DNA from: Pseudomonadota bacterium
GTDB taxonomy: Bacteria; Pseudomonadota; Alphaproteobacteria; Acetobacterales; Acetobacteraceae
Direction: 5' to 3'
Assembly: GCA_021808055.1 (NCBI GenBank)
Contig: JAKBCH010000004.1
Coordinates: 1-64,000, forward strand
DNA: 64,000 nt
The translations under genes were made by a program, and so were the position numbers. The notes beneath the pieces are model-generated. The model was not told the DNA's origin. It did no database searches and was given only the letters and a program-made list of their open reading frames with translations. Below are positions 62,810 through 64,000 of this stretch, one piece after another. The stretch's first letter is position 1, and every line of letters begins with the position of its first letter.

Positions 62810-64000
62810 TCAGATTTCTTCAAGCCCGGCGGCACCTGAGCGCGCACGGGCCAAAAGCTCGTTATAACGCATAAGCCGGTCACAGGCGGCGCGGTCATCA
62901 GGGTTGGTAAGCCAAAGCGCCTGGGCTTCGTCACGCTGCGCCCGCAACATGTCGATGCTGAAATCCATCAATTCGTACAAGCTCCACCAATTACGCGCGG
63001 CTTCCGCCGTGCTCGCATCCGGCGCCAGGCGGAATTCCGCCCGAACCTGCTGTTGCAACGCACGAGCCTGGCCGCCCAGGCCGAGGCTGTCGAGATGGGA
63101 GAACAGGGAGGACGTGTCAAGGGTTTTAGCCTGCGAAACGAAATCATGCAGTGCTTCCCGCAGCACTTCATCCTCCGCCGGAAGTCGGACATGGGAATAG
63201 GCTTCTTCCACATCCGGAATCAATGCCGGAAACGCCAGCAAAACCGACAGCATCAGCCGGGCGCGGCGGCGCTGTGCGGCCTCGGCATCCGGGGCCATAC
63301 GCGGCGGAATTGGCACAGGCGGTGGTGCTGGTACAAAACGGCCCTTGCTGCGAGGCTGAACTCCCCCGCGCGCAGGGCGGGCGCGGCCCTCGAAAAAGCG
63401 ATCCATCAGCGCCGCGCGGTACTCCCCCGCCAGCATCTTCTCCGGAATGGTGTTGACGGCTTCCACCAAACGCTGACGGAAACGCGCCCGGCCCTCCGGG
63501 GTGGAAAGCGTCTGCCCGGCTTTCAACATATCGAACAAAACCGCCGAGAGAGGCTTGGCCTTGGCCAGCTCCGCCTCAAAGGCCTGGCGGCCACCGCGCT
63601 TGATCAGGCTGTCCGGATCATCCTTGGGTGGCAGCCGCAATAGCCTCAGCGACTTCTCAGGCGTTAATTGCGTCAGCGCCAGCTCGGCAGTTTTCAGCGC
63701 CGCCCGCTGGCCCGCCGCGTCTCCATCGAAGCAGATGACAGGCTCAGGTGTGAGCTTCCAGATCTCATCCAGATGCTCCTCCGTCAGCGCGGTGCCAAGC
63801 GGTGCCACCGCGCCACCAAACCCGGCCTGGGAGAGGGCGATGACATCCATATAGCCCTCGACGATGATCATCGCCGCCCCCTTGCGCACGGCCTCCCGCG
63901 CCAAATTCAGCCCGTAGAGCGAGCGGCGCTTGGAGAATAGCGGGGTTTCCGGCCCGTTCACATATTTCGGCTGACCATCGCCCATAATCCGTCCGCCAAA
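62810..64000 (-). CDS. dnaG: DNA primase DnaG (5' part outside the window)
   Basis: Makes RNA primers for replication. At least 397 residues are inside the window; the zinc-binding N-terminus is missing, as the frame is open to the right edge. The TOPRIM domain shows IIVEGYMDVIALSQAGF and CFDGDAAGQRAA with metal-binding acidic residues. The C-terminal helical domain that binds DnaB helicase follows to the stop. An internal Met at 63985 is not the start. It is upstream of rpoD with a 79 bp gap. Confidence 0.95.
   Translation of the reverse strand, partial: FGGRIMGDGQPKYVNGPETPLFSKRRSLYGLNLAREAVRKGAAMIIVEGYMDVIALSQAGFGGAVAPLGTALTEEHLDEIWKLTPEPVICFDGDAAGQRAALKTAELALTQLTPEKSLRLLRLPPKDDPDSLIKRGGRQAFEAELAKAKPLSAVLFDMLKAGQTLSTPEGRARFRQRLVEAVNTIPEKMLAGEYRAALMDRFFEGRARPARGGVQPRSKGRFVPAPPPVPIPPRMAPDAEAAQRRRARLMLSVLLAFPALIPDVEEAYSHVRLPAEDEVLREALHDFVSQAKTLDTSSLFSHLDSLGLGGQARALQQQVRAEFRLAPDASTAEAARNWWSLYELMDFSIDMLRAQRDEAQALWLTNPDDRAACDRLMRYNELLARARSGAAGLEEI

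Overview
The window reads as a stretch of alphaproteobacterial chromosome, most likely from an acetic-acid-bacterium relative (Acetobacteraceae or close kin in the Rhodospirillales). The basis is its gene content: hopanoid genes hpnN and hpnK, a FYDLN-acid zinc-ribbon protein, DUF1178 and DUF3553 proteins, a class II-like EPSP synthase, bifunctional Rel next to rpoZ, and chromosomal operon orders typical of that class. The genus cannot be fixed from sequence reading alone. Nearly all of it is core genome. I see no insertion sequence, prophage, CRISPR array or integrated element.

Layout. 1-5.5 kb (minus): head of the division and cell-wall cluster, mraZ-rsmH-ftsL-ftsI-murE, in which mraZ carries an in-frame TGA where the family has Trp. 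5.7-7.6 kb (minus): a TerB/DnaJ protein, a peptidoglycan amidase and the RNase P RNA gene, whose promoter lies inside the amidase 3' end. 7.7-13 kb: asmA, the FYDLN protein, aroA and cmk. 13-16 kb: semialdehyde dehydrogenase plus class III aminotransferase. 16-20 kb (minus): folK, then rpoZ-rel-acpS. 20-26 kb: NYN nuclease plus uracil-DNA glycosylase, converging on dapA-smpB; then slt-pgpA-pncC-panB. 26-31 kb (minus): pal, cpoB, tilS, ftsH. 31-38 kb: pheST, a ribbon-helix-helix protein with hpnN, and a YggT protein. 38-47.7 kb (plus): tRNA-Ala(CGC), rsmB, rpe, a heparinase-fold protein, galE, a glycosyltransferase, a ZTP riboswitch controlling purH, then rplM-rpsI. 47.7-51.8 kb: a molbindin gene with an apparent CTG start, hpnK, DUF1178, grxC, comF, a methyltransferase and radC. 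51.9-58.4 kb: a tripartite RND efflux operon with a divergent TetR regulator. 58.3-64 kb (minus): dnaG-rpoD followed by GNAT, RluA-type synthase, DUF3553 and moaA.

The genes group into division and peptidoglycan (mraZ to murE, amidase, slt, cpoB/pal, dapA), translation and RNA (rnpB, tRNA, pheST, tilS, rsmB, smpB, rplM/rpsI), stringent response and transcription (rel, rpoZ, rpoD) and membrane lipids (hpnN, hpnK, pgpA, acpS). Many neighbours overlap by 4 bp (ATGA or GTGA), which implies translational coupling.

I found no clearly new multi-gene system. The observations most worth a second look are the mraZ nonsense codon whose read-through ends exactly at the rsmH start, the ZTP riboswitch that fixes the purH start, two genes that seem to begin at CTG, the rnpB promoter built from an upstream stop codon, and two perfect palindromes upstream of pal.
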